NCBI RefSeq assembly: GCF_900108065.1
Contig: NZ_FNVQ01000005.1
Coordinates: forward strand, 402,323 to 466,322
Length of the DNA: 64,000 nucleotides
Source: Marinobacterium lutimaris
Lineage (GTDB): Bacteria > Pseudomonadota > Gammaproteobacteria > Pseudomonadales > Balneatricaceae
Direction: 5' to 3'
The translations under genes were made by a program, and so were the position numbers. Shown here piece by piece: positions 17,360 through 25,682 of the stretch (the first letter of the stretch is position 1; each line of letters starts with the position of its first letter). The notes under the pieces are model-generated. The model was not told the DNA's origin, ran no database searches, and saw nothing but the letters and a program-made list of their open reading frames with translations.

Positions 17360-18406
17360 ATGCGAGTACTTCATATTGCCTACCAACAACTGCGTCGTTA
17401 CGGCCACACCCGCGTCAGCTGGGCACAGAAGCTGACCTTCGGCCTGATCAAGAACGATCACCTGGTGCATGGATTCAGCGATCGTGACGTAGCGGCTTTT
17501 GAGGCCCCGCTGGGGATCCGCGACCTGGGCACAAAGAAGGCCAACAAGCGCCTGCTGGAAACCGTTGAGTCCTTCGAGCCGGATCTGGTGATCGCCGGCC
17601 ACTGCGACATGATCAGCAACGAAACCCTGGCCGAGATCCGCAAAATCGCGCCTAACTGCGTCATCGCACACTGCAACAACGACCCGCTATTCGTGCCCTC
17701 TAACGTGGACCGCCTCAAGTACCGGGCCGAAGTCGCTGACGCCATTTTCGTATCCACCGGTCGTCGCGAACTGACCCAGTTCGAGGGCTCCCGGGCCCGG
17801 GTTTACCATATGCCCAACCCGGTTGAGCCCTCAGTGGAGAGCTTCGACAACTCGGTCAAAGCCGACTCGGAACTGCCGATCGACCTGATTTTCTGCAGTA
17901 ACAGCCAGAACTTCACCAAGCGCCTGGAGATGATCGGGCGCATGAAGGAGCAGCTGGACCCGATCATGACGTTCAAGACCTTCGGCAGCTTCGGCGAAGC
18001 GCCGGTCTGGGGACGCGACTATGACCGCGCGCTGGAGAAGAGCAAGATGGGCCTGAACTTCAACCGTCAGGAAGGCGATTACTGGTACGCCTCGGCCCGC
18101 ATGGCTCAGCTGGGCGGTAACGGAATCCTCCAGTTCACCCACTCGGCGAATAAATTCGATGAACTGTTCCCGGCCGAATCGATTGTCTATTTCGACGACG
18201 AAGCCTCGTTGATGGAGCGGATCCGTGAGTTCCAGGGCGATGACGCCAAGCGTCAGGCCTGGGCCTCGAAAGCACGTGAGTTTTTCCACCAGGAGATCAA
18301 CTCAACCCTTTACGCCCAGTACATCGTCGAAGCCACCACCCAGACCCCGTTCAGCCACGACTACGTCTGGGCACGGGACATCAATCTGGATGGCAGCCTG
18401 AAATGA
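17360..18406 (+). CDS. Glycosyltransferase of CgeB/spore-maturation-like GT-B type
   Basis: 348 residues from the ATG at 17360 with GGACGGA upstream; a longer frame to 17153 overlaps the previous gene in another frame and is rejected. N-terminal MRVLHIAYQQLRRYGHTRVSW and a middle HCNNDPLFVPSNVDRLKYRAEVAD fit a GT-B core glycosyltransferase; the C-terminal GLNFNRQEGDYWYASARMAQLG then NGILQF and VYFDDEASLMERIREFQ match the Glyco_trans_1_2/CgeB-like ending. It sits 73 bases after a GT4 gene and overlaps the YrbL-like gene by 4 bases. A role in LPS core assembly is inferred from context. Confidence 0.75.
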   Translation: MRVLHIAYQQLRRYGHTRVSWAQKLTFGLIKNDHLVHGFSDRDVAAFEAPLGIRDLGTKKANKRLLETVESFEPDLVIAGHCDMISNETLAEIRKIAPNCVIAHCNNDPLFVPSNVDRLKYRAEVADAIFVSTGRRELTQFEGSRARVYHMPNPVEPSVESFDNSVKADSELPIDLIFCSNSQNFTKRLEMIGRMKEQLDPIMTFKTFGSFGEAPVWGRDYDRALEKSKMGLNFNRQEGDYWYASARMAQLGGNGILQFTHSANKFDELFPAESIVYFDDEASLMERIREFQGDDAKRQAWASKAREFFHQEINSTLYAQYIVEATTQTPFSHDYVWARDINLDGSLK

Positions 18407-19095
18407 CGCTCAAGCTACAAACAGAGCAGGCCTTTGCCCAGGGTGGCAACCGGCTCTGTTTCGAGTACCCGGGGGATCCATCGCGTTGCATCAAGGTACG
18501 CCGGCCTGACTTTACGCTGGCGGATCTGCGGCGCAAAAAAGGCTTCCCGAAAACCCTGCTGCCACTGAGTGCGTTTGACGATAACCAGGAAGAGTTCGAT
18601 GTTATCTCCGGCCTCGCCAAACGCCAGGGCGAAGCGGTATTTGACGTGATCAGCCGCTGTTATGGCTTTGAAGAGAGCGATCTTGGACCGGGGCTGGTGC
18701 TGGAACTGGTGCGCGACGGAGATGGCCGCATCTCCCAGTCATTGAAAGCGCAGATCTGGTTTGAGGGCTACAGCGACGAATGCCGCGCCGCCGTTGAGGC
18801 CTTTTGCCAGCGCTGGCTGAAACTAAAAATTCCGTCCCGCGACCTGCTGCTACACAACATCCTGGTGCAGAAAGACAGCAACGGAAAAATAGAGCGACTG
18901 GTAGTGATCGATGGCCTCGGCAGCCCGAATATCATTCCGTTCAACTGGCTGCCCGGCACCCTGAAACATGCCAAGGTAGAACGCAAGGTGGCCAACCTGT
19001 ATCAGCGTATAAACGACCTGCTGGCTAAAAAGGAACGCGGCGCTTCGCCCGGCAACCATGGCATGGCCACTGCTCATCATTCCGCGAACAACTGA
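18403..19095 (+). CDS. YrbL-family protein (PhoP-regulated kinase-like)
   Basis: 230 residues. The N-terminal FAQGGNRLCFEYPGDPSRCIKV is the YrbL family start and resembles a kinase glycine loop plus Lys. A catalytic-loop-like RDLLLHNILV (about residues 146-155) and a DFG-like VVIDGLG (about 167-173) suggest a protein-kinase-like fold of the type used by LPS core kinases such as WaaP. E. coli YrbL is known only as a PhoP network member. Coupling (4-base overlap) to a core glycosyltransferase suggests LPS sugar phosphorylation; that is inference. The last 25 residues are low-complexity. Confidence 0.78.
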   Translation: MTLKLQTEQAFAQGGNRLCFEYPGDPSRCIKVRRPDFTLADLRRKKGFPKTLLPLSAFDDNQEEFDVISGLAKRQGEAVFDVISRCYGFEESDLGPGLVLELVRDGDGRISQSLKAQIWFEGYSDECRAAVEAFCQRWLKLKIPSRDLLLHNILVQKDSNGKIERLVVIDGLGSPNIIPFNWLPGTLKHAKVERKVANLYQRINDLLAKKERGASPGNHGMATAHHSANN

Positions 19096-19114
19096 GTTTT
19101 AAAGGCTTAACACT

Positions 19115-20167
19115 ATGACCAATTCTACGATCCGCACCGCTCAGGTTCTCGCCGGCGCCGAAAATGGCGGCGCTGAGAACTTTTTCGTGCGCCTGGTGAC
19201 CGGCATGCACGAACACCCGGATATGCAGGTCAAAGCCTTTATCCGTGACCATGAGCATAGGGTCAACGCCCTGCGCCAGGGCGGCGTCGAGACCGAGGGG
19301 TTCAGGTTCGGCTCCCCCGTAGACCTGATCGACCGCCATCGTTTTCGCAAAGCGCTGAACGCCTTCGAGCCCGACGTGGTTATGTCCTGGATGGGCCGCG
19401 CCACCGCGTACACACCAAACTCCAAGCGTTACACCCTGGTCAGCCGCCTGGGCCACTACTACAAGCTCAAGTACTACCAGCACTGCGATTACTGGGTCGG
19501 TAACAGTAAAGGGATCTGCCAGCACATGATCGATGGCGGCTTCCCGGCCGAGCGCGTGGTGCATATCTCCAACTTTGCCGACGAAACCCCCGTCACGCCG
19601 ATTCCACGCGACAGCTTCGATACCCCTGCCGACAAACCGATCATCCTCAGCGCCGGCCGGTTGCACGTTAACAAGGCGTTCGATGTGCTGCTGCACAGCC
19701 TTACCGAACTGCCGGATGTGACGCTCTGGCTGGCCGGTGCGGGTCCGGAAGAAGCGAATCTCAAGGCGCTGTGCAAACAGCTGGGGCTGGAGTCGCGGGT
19801 GCGTTTTCTCGGCTGGCGTACCGATGTCACCACCCTGATGGCCAGCGTCGATCTGTTCGTCTGCCCGTCACGTCACGAGGGACTGGGTTCAATCGTGCTG
19901 GAATCCTGGGCGCACCGCTGCCCCATCGTCGCCACAGACTCGCAAGGACCGGGCGAGTTGATCACCGACGGGCTGAGCGGCCTGATCACGCCAATTGATG
20001 AAGCCCCGGCGCTGGCCAAGGCGATCGACCGGGTGCTGAAAAGCGATGATCTGCGCCAGCAACTGATCGAAGACGCCAGCCGGGTGTACGCCGAAGGCCA
20101 CAGCAAAGCGTACATCGTCCAACGCTATGCAGAGTTCTACGAGGAGATACGCCACAAACGCGGCTAA
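19115..20167 (+). CDS. Family 4 glycosyltransferase
   Basis: 350 residues. The N-terminal AQVLAGAENGGAENFFVRLV carries the acceptor-domain GG(A/V)E motif, and the C-terminal domain has ILSAGRLHVNKAFDVLLHSL, LAGAGPEEANLKALCKQLGL, VRFLGWRTDVTTLMASVDLFVCPSRHEGLGSIVLESWA and the EX7E acid pair. It is a retaining GT4, similar to WabG/RfaG-like core transferases. It lies 19 bases after the YrbL-like gene on the same strand. Its TAA stop overlaps the TAG stop of the convergent ELM1-family gene by 2 bases. Confidence 0.9.
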   Translation: MTNSTIRTAQVLAGAENGGAENFFVRLVTGMHEHPDMQVKAFIRDHEHRVNALRQGGVETEGFRFGSPVDLIDRHRFRKALNAFEPDVVMSWMGRATAYTPNSKRYTLVSRLGHYYKLKYYQHCDYWVGNSKGICQHMIDGGFPAERVVHISNFADETPVTPIPRDSFDTPADKPIILSAGRLHVNKAFDVLLHSLTELPDVTLWLAGAGPEEANLKALCKQLGLESRVRFLGWRTDVTTLMASVDLFVCPSRHEGLGSIVLESWAHRCPIVATDSQGPGELITDGLSGLITPIDEAPALAKAIDRVLKSDDLRQQLIEDASRVYAEGHSKAYIVQRYAEFYEEIRHKRG

Positions 20168-21060
20168 GCCTGGGCTCCAAACAGGCCGCGCGCCATTAAC
20201 TCACGGGCGCAGCGGCCCGCCTCATCCAGAGGCTCTGCATCCGGCTGCAGCGCTTCACCGCGCCATTGCTCCAGCGGCACCACACGCTTAGCATCAACCA
20301 ACTGCTGCAGCCCGGCCTGCAGCCGGTTCTGCTTCAGTTGCGGCACCGGCAGAACACCGACCGCGCACCCTGCGCTCAGCGCTTCATAGACCATCGATAC
20401 GCTGTCGGCGCTGACCCAGCAGCACTCCGTTACCGCCAGTTGTTGCGGCAGCCAGCCGGAAGGGGTTTGTGCCGCCGGAACAAATTCCAGCCCGCTAAGG
20501 TGCGCAAGTTTCACCTCGGTTTCGGCGGGGGTGCGGCGCGAGCTGGTGGCGCGCCAGCTGCGACCATCCTCAGACACTATCCGTTCGATCGCCCGGATCA
20601 GACCCGTCTCATCCCAGCCGCTGTGTTTGGAGGGACCGCCCACCAGGATCATGCCGCTGTCCGGCGTTTTCTCACCCGGTCGCATCCGGTTCAATGCACC
20701 GCGGGTGGCAACCACATTGCCCTGCGACGGCGGGCTGTCGTGCTCTGGAATCAGGCAAAGATCAAACAGCGACAGCGGCAGGCTGGGCTTCATCAGCACC
20801 ACCGCCGGCACACGCCAGCCACGTTTCAGCGCCAACAGCGTCAGGTGCGTTGCGTGGCCTGCACCAATCAGCAGATCCGGCTTGGCTATCTGTGCGGACG
20901 ACCGACCCAGCAGCAGCTCTTTAAGGGCGACACCCCGAGTAAACGGCGGCAGAGTCTCAATTTCGACCTCAGGTAGCAGGCGCTGCAACGCCTCGGCCAG
21001 ACCCTGCGATTGGTTGAGATGGCCCGGCTTGCCGTCACTGACAATAACAATTCGCTTCAC
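20164..21060 (-). CDS. Mitochondrial fission ELM1 family protein
   Basis: 298 residues from a GTG at 21060, chosen because GAGAG lies 5 bases upstream and the product then starts at IVIVSDGKPGHLNQSQGL, the usual N-terminus of the family (PF06258). An ATG at 21126 would add 22 unmatched residues. Visible blocks: LLIGAGHATHLTLLALKR, ILVGGPSKHSGWD, RATSSRRTPAETE and CCWVSADSVSMVYEALSAGCAVGVLPV. Bacterial members occur in LPS regions and resemble GT-B glycosyltransferases; the reaction is not established. It is convergent with the GT4 gene and shares bases of the stop codon. Confidence 0.8.
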   Translation of the reverse strand: MKRIVIVSDGKPGHLNQSQGLAEALQRLLPEVEIETLPPFTRGVALKELLLGRSSAQIAKPDLLIGAGHATHLTLLALKRGWRVPAVVLMKPSLPLSLFDLCLIPEHDSPPSQGNVVATRGALNRMRPGEKTPDSGMILVGGPSKHSGWDETGLIRAIERIVSEDGRSWRATSSRRTPAETEVKLAHLSGLEFVPAAQTPSGWLPQQLAVTECCWVSADSVSMVYEALSAGCAVGVLPVPQLKQNRLQAGLQQLVDAKRVVPLEQWRGEALQPDAEPLDEAGRCARELMARGLFGAQA

Positions 21061-21291
21061 GGTCGCTCTCGCGTTGATGGCTTGGGTGTTATTCCGTCCC
21101 GAAGAGGACGCGATCATGATAAACAAATCAACCTGAGCAGGATAATCCGGCTAAAAGCAGGATTTCACTGTTGAGGCAATTCCATTTTTCGCGTGAAAGC
21201 ATACAATCTACAATCTTGCGTAAAAGTCCCGGTGCTTTATCAGCATTTCTGGGGCACTTTCCTGTTTACCCGGTCTTTAGGATGGTCTGAT

Positions 21292-22287
21292 ATGTCGGCG
21301 TTCGGCTCTGTTTTCATGCCTGAAATGGCAATCTCCTGGTTTGATGGTTCGAGCTGGAGCGAAAGCCAGGTCGTGCCGAGCGAAAGCCTGCATCTGCACG
21401 CCGGTGCCCACGTACTGCACTACTCCAGCACCTGCTTCGAAGGCCTGAAGGCGTTCCGCCATGCAGACGGCTCGATCAAGATCTTCCGTATGGATCGTAA
21501 CATCGACCGTATCGCGCAGAGCTCCCAGCTACTGGCACTGCCGGAGATCAACAAGGACCAGGTCGCCGAGATGATCAAATCGGTGGTCGCGAAGTTTGCA
21601 GCGGAGGTTCCGGAAGCGCCGGGCTCCATGTATATCCGCCCGACCCATATCGGCACCGAGCCCGCCATCGGCAAGGCCGCTGCGCCGACGCTGTCATCCT
21701 GCTTCTACGTGCTGCTGTCGCCGGTAGGCGATTACTTCTCCGGCGGCGACCGCGCCCTGCGTCTGCTGATCGATGACAAGAACATGCGCTGCCCGCCGCA
21801 TATGGGCATGGTAAAGAGCGGTGGTAACTACGCCGGCGCCCTGCAGCCGACCATGAAAGCACGCGCCGAATTCCAGGCCGACCAGGTTCTGTTCTGCCCC
21901 AACGGCGATGTTCAGGAAACCGGCGCTGCCAACTTCCTGCTGATCGATGGCGACGAGATCATCACCAAGGCGCTGGACAGCACCTTCCTGCACGGCGTGA
22001 CCCGCGACTCGATCCTCACCATCGCTCGCGATATGGGCATGAAAGTCTCCGAGCGCCAGCTCAGCATTGAAGAGCTGCTGGAGCGCTCCGCCAAGCCGGG
22101 CTGCGAAGCCGCCCTGTCCGGCACAGCCGCTGTACTGACCTCCGTCGGCACCCTGATCCACAACGGTCAGGAGTTCACCGTCGGCAACGGCGCCATCGGC
22201 GAAACCACTGTCAAACTGCGTCGCGCCCTGAACGATATCCAGTGGGGCCGCAGCGAAGACAAATTCGGCTGGCTGATCGACGTTTAA
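21292..22287 (+). CDS. ilvE: Branched-chain amino acid aminotransferase
   Basis: 331 residues from the ATG at 21292, preceded by AGGATGG; a longer frame to 21193 is not used. A fold-type IV PLP aminotransferase that interconverts branched-chain amino acids and their 2-oxo acids. Visible: HYSSTCFEGLKAFRHADG, the PLP-lysine segment MVKSGGNYAGALQ, VQETGAANFLLI and FLHGVTRDSIL. The sequence is closer to the type II BCATs than to short E. coli-type IlvE. It stands alone, followed by a strong bidirectional terminator. Confidence 0.92.
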   Translation: MSAFGSVFMPEMAISWFDGSSWSESQVVPSESLHLHAGAHVLHYSSTCFEGLKAFRHADGSIKIFRMDRNIDRIAQSSQLLALPEINKDQVAEMIKSVVAKFAAEVPEAPGSMYIRPTHIGTEPAIGKAAAPTLSSCFYVLLSPVGDYFSGGDRALRLLIDDKNMRCPPHMGMVKSGGNYAGALQPTMKARAEFQADQVLFCPNGDVQETGAANFLLIDGDEIITKALDSTFLHGVTRDSILTIARDMGMKVSERQLSIEELLERSAKPGCEAALSGTAAVLTSVGTLIHNGQEFTVGNGAIGETTVKLRRALNDIQWGRSEDKFGWLIDV

Positions 22288-22310
22288 GTCAAAAGAATCC
22301 GTCAGATATG

Positions 22311-22338
22311 AAAAGACCGGGCTGATGCCCGGTCTTTT
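22311..22338. terminator. Bidirectional terminator between ilvE and glnE
   Basis: AAAAGACCGGGC (22311-22322), loop TGAT, GCCCGGTCTTTT (22327-22338): a perfect 12-base-pair stem with T-runs on both strands, placed between the convergent ilvE and glnE stops. Confidence 0.93.
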
Positions 22339-22358
22339 CGTTTATGCGGGTATTCAAT

Positions 22359-25268
22359 TCACTCCATCAAATCACCCCAATACCCACTGATCCGCTCACG
22401 ATACTCAACCAACTGATCACCGCTGATCACCCGCGGCTGGTTCTGCATGGTCTGGCGATGGCCAAAGGCACGATAGGCTTTGTAGGCTTCACGCAGCTCC
22501 TCCGCCTGCTCGGCGGGCATAAGGCCGGATTCCTCCAGCGATTCAAGAATGCGGATGTTGTCCGTATAGGTCAGCAGACGCGCATCGTCGTGTGCATTCG
22601 CCAGCACCAGGTACTGCACCATAAACTCGATATCAACCAGACCACCCCGATCCTGCTTCAGGTCGAACGCTTCGCTTTCACGGCTCGGAGCAGTGCCAAG
22701 CTGCTGGCGCATCCTCTCGCGCATTTCGCGCACCTCCTGCTGCAGTGCACTGCGCTCACGCGCCTGCCCCAGCACATCGGCACGCACGGCTTCGAAGCTC
22801 CTGGCAACGCGCTCACTGCCGCTGACCACCCGGGCGCGCACCAGGGCCTGATGTTCCCAGGTCCAGGCGTCATTACGCTGGTACTGCTCGAAAGCATTCA
22901 ACGAGCTCACCAGCAGGCCAGAGTTGCCCGAGGGCCGCAGCCGCATATCCACCTCGTAGAGCTGTCCTGAGGGCGTTATCGTACCGAGGATATGGATAAT
23001 CCGCTGGCCAAGCCGTGTAAAGAATACCGCGTTGGCCAACTCCCGCTTGCCGCCCTGGGTCATCAGGTTGGAATCGGCATCGTGGATAAACACCAGGTCC
23101 AGGTCTGAGCCATAGGAGAGCTCGATACCGCCGAGCTTGCCGTAACCGACGATGATGAAATCCGGGTCACAGGGCTCGCCCGGCGACTTCTGCGGTATGC
23201 CGTACTTGGCGGTCATATCGCGCCAGGCGATCTCCAGCACCGCATCCAGGATCACCTCGGCCAGCCAGGTCAGATAATCGCTGACCTTCATCAGCGGCAG
23301 TGCACCGGTAATATCGGAGGCGGCCACCCGCAGCACATGGGAGTGCTTGAAGTAGCGCAGCGCCTCCATCAACTGCTCGGTGTCGTCTTCCGGGATACGC
23401 ACCAGCACCTGGCGCAGCTCGTCGTTCAGTTTTGCCTTGTCCGGCGGTGTGAACAGCGTACGCGGATCGATCAGCTCATCGAGCAGACCGGGCTGACGTG
23501 ACAACTGCTCGGCAAACCAGTGGCTGGCGGAGCAGAGTCGCACCAGCTGCTGCAATGCACCGGGATTTTCGTTCAGCAGCACCAGGTAGGCGGAACGACG
23601 CAGCACCGCCTGGATCAGCAGCAGCACCCGCTCCAGGGTCACTTCCGGGTTTTCGGTCCCGCCCACCGCCTTCAGCAGCTTGGGAAGTACCGCCTGCAGG
23701 CGATCATGTCCGACCTGCTGCAGCATCTGCACGGTACGCTGTTGTTGCAGGCTACGCAGCTGCTGCAGCGCCTGTTGCGGCTCGGCAAAGCCCAGCTCAC
23801 GGAGGTAACGCTCCACCGGCTCGCTTTCGAGCTCAGCATCCCAGAGCGAGTGCCACTGATCGGCACACTTATCGGCATGTTCCGTTTGCTCTGCCGCCTC
23901 CTCCGCCGGTGCAATCACCTCGGCAAAGTGGGCGGATACGGTACGACGATAACCATCAAGGCGTTCGCTGAACGACTGCCAGTCCTTGGCCCCCATGACA
24001 AAGGCCAGCCGCGCCTGCCCCAGCTCATCACGGGGCAGCTCCTGGGTCTGGCGGTCGGCCAGCGCCTGCAGCGCATGCTCGGTATCACGCAGGAAGCCGT
24101 ACGCCTCCAGCAGTTCATCGACCACCTGCTGCGGCATGCCGACACATTCCGGTAGCAATGGCAGTATGCGGTTGAGCTCACGCTGCTGCAGGCGCTGGTC
24201 CCGACCGCCACGGATCAACTGGAACGCCTGGGCGATGAATTCCACCTCGCGGATGCCGCCGGCACCGAGTTTGACGTTCTGATCACGGTTTTTGAGCTTC
24301 ACTTCACGATTGATCAGCGCCTTCATATCGCGCAGGGACTCGAACGCACTGAAATCGATATATTTGCGGTAAACAAAGGGCCGCAGCAGGGTGAAGAGCT
24401 CATCGCCCTGCTCCTTGTCCCCGGCCACGACACGGGCTTTGACCATGGCGTAACGTTCCCACTCACGCCCCTGGTCCTGGTAATAGGTTTCCAGGGCATC
24501 GAAGCTGCACGCCAGCGGACCGACGCTGCCGAAGGGACGCAGGCGCATATCAACGCGGAACACGAAGCCATCCGCCGTGGTGTTATCCAGAGACTGGATC
24601 AGCTTCTTGCCCAGGCGGGTGAAGAACTCCTGGTTGCTGAGGTTCTTGTCCTGGCGGTCGGTCTCGCCGTTCTGCGGGAAGGCAAAGATCAGATCGATAT
24701 CGGAGGAGAGGTTCAGCTCGTAGGCGCCGAGCTTGCCCATGCCGATCACCACCATGCGCTGCTCGACCAGCTCACCGGAGGCATCGCGTGCCATTGGCCT
24801 GCCCCAGCGGGCAGCGGTGGCTTCGTGCAGCCATTCAAGGCTCAAATCGATCAGGGCGTCGGCCATATGTGTCAGGGTGCCGGTGGTCTCCGCCAGGTCG
24901 GCCAGACGATTCAGGTCACGCCAGATAATGCGCACCATCTCCCGACGGCGGATCAGGCGCAGGCGCCGCTGTAGCTCCGCTTCGCTGTCACACTCCTGCA
25001 GAGTAGCCTGCGCCAGCTGGCGAACCTCACCAGGCTCGTAGCTACGCCATAGATCGCCGCTCTGGTGCAGCTCAGCCAGCAGCTGCGGCTGCCGTTCCAG
25101 CTGTTCGCAAACGTAGTCGCTGCCGATCAGAATTCGGGGCAGTCCGTGCCTGATCTGTTCGGGTAGCTCCGCCCCGAGCTGCTCCAGTGCGGGCGTTACC
25201 CGCCGCAGATTTGCCTCCAATACGGTATGCAGCTCAGCGGGGGTTCCGCTTTTGAGTTCTTCCAACAT
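22359..25268 (-). CDS. glnE: Bifunctional glutamine synthetase adenylyltransferase/deadenylase
   Basis: 969 residues from the ATG at 25268 (GAGGAGA 9 bases upstream); a TTG at 25289 would add 7 residues. GlnE adenylylates and deadenylylates glutamine synthetase in response to PII. Two nucleotidyltransferase domains are seen: deadenylase domain with GMGKLGAYELNLSSDIDL (about residue 165 on) and adenylyl transferase domain with GYGKLGGIELSYGSDLDL (about residue 685 on), each with a following GxxD-type HD-like helical region. The long C-terminal helical part ends with QPRVISGDQLVEYRERI. Its nitrogen role fits the neighbouring sigma-54-type promoter and amino-acid transporter. Confidence 0.97.
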   Translation of the reverse strand: MLEELKSGTPAELHTVLEANLRRVTPALEQLGAELPEQIRHGLPRILIGSDYVCEQLERQPQLLAELHQSGDLWRSYEPGEVRQLAQATLQECDSEAELQRRLRLIRRREMVRIIWRDLNRLADLAETTGTLTHMADALIDLSLEWLHEATAARWGRPMARDASGELVEQRMVVIGMGKLGAYELNLSSDIDLIFAFPQNGETDRQDKNLSNQEFFTRLGKKLIQSLDNTTADGFVFRVDMRLRPFGSVGPLACSFDALETYYQDQGREWERYAMVKARVVAGDKEQGDELFTLLRPFVYRKYIDFSAFESLRDMKALINREVKLKNRDQNVKLGAGGIREVEFIAQAFQLIRGGRDQRLQQRELNRILPLLPECVGMPQQVVDELLEAYGFLRDTEHALQALADRQTQELPRDELGQARLAFVMGAKDWQSFSERLDGYRRTVSAHFAEVIAPAEEAAEQTEHADKCADQWHSLWDAELESEPVERYLRELGFAEPQQALQQLRSLQQQRTVQMLQQVGHDRLQAVLPKLLKAVGGTENPEVTLERVLLLIQAVLRRSAYLVLLNENPGALQQLVRLCSASHWFAEQLSRQPGLLDELIDPRTLFTPPDKAKLNDELRQVLVRIPEDDTEQLMEALRYFKHSHVLRVAASDITGALPLMKVSDYLTWLAEVILDAVLEIAWRDMTAKYGIPQKSPGEPCDPDFIIVGYGKLGGIELSYGSDLDLVFIHDADSNLMTQGGKRELANAVFFTRLGQRIIHILGTITPSGQLYEVDMRLRPSGNSGLLVSSLNAFEQYQRNDAWTWEHQALVRARVVSGSERVARSFEAVRADVLGQARERSALQQEVREMRERMRQQLGTAPSRESEAFDLKQDRGGLVDIEFMVQYLVLANAHDDARLLTYTDNIRILESLEESGLMPAEQAEELREAYKAYRAFGHRQTMQNQPRVISGDQLVEYRERISGYWGDLME

Positions 25269-25580
25269 CCTGACGTTCTCCTCACTCAACGCGGCCTCTA
25301 CTGTAAACCAGAAGAACGCAGCAGGAATAGACGCACCATAAAAGTGCCCAGACAGCTCTCCAACAGGGCAGGTTCAAATTCACGGGAGACAAGACTCTAC
25401 CCACAAGCCAGCTGGCAAGCCGGACTGCCCTCACTCTATAGATGCTATCTAACCTCCTGCTTTTTCTGGAATAACTGTCGATTACCTACTACACATATAA
25501 GGGTCCACCCAAGGATGATGCAAAAGCCTGAGCCAGAGCAAAACGCTCCCCCGTAGTGCACCTACACTGTCACCGGGTAA

Positions 25581-25597
25581 CTGGAACAAGATTTGCT
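25581..25597 (+). promoter_or_regulatory. Sigma-54 (-24/-12) promoter for aapJQMP
   Basis: CTGGAACAAGATTTGCT carries the GG of the -24 element and the GC of the -12 element with exactly 10 bases between them, matching TGGCAC-N5-TTGC at nearly every invariant position. It lies 86 bases upstream of the aapJ start, so transcription would begin near 25608. The 413-base stretch 25269-25682 otherwise shows no gene. No clear NtrC palindrome was found by eye upstream. Confidence 0.68.
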
Positions 25598-25682
25598 AAC
25601 TAAGTGGTCAAGCTTTTAGAAACAGAAAAAAACCTTATTTCCAACACGCTGCAAAAAAGAACTCACCAGAGAGGACGACAAA

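Noticed and set aside
25269..25580. NtrC enhancer palindrome upstream of the sigma-54 promoter
   Set aside because: Only half-site-like TGCACC was seen at 25557-25562; no matching GGTGCA arm at the right spacing.
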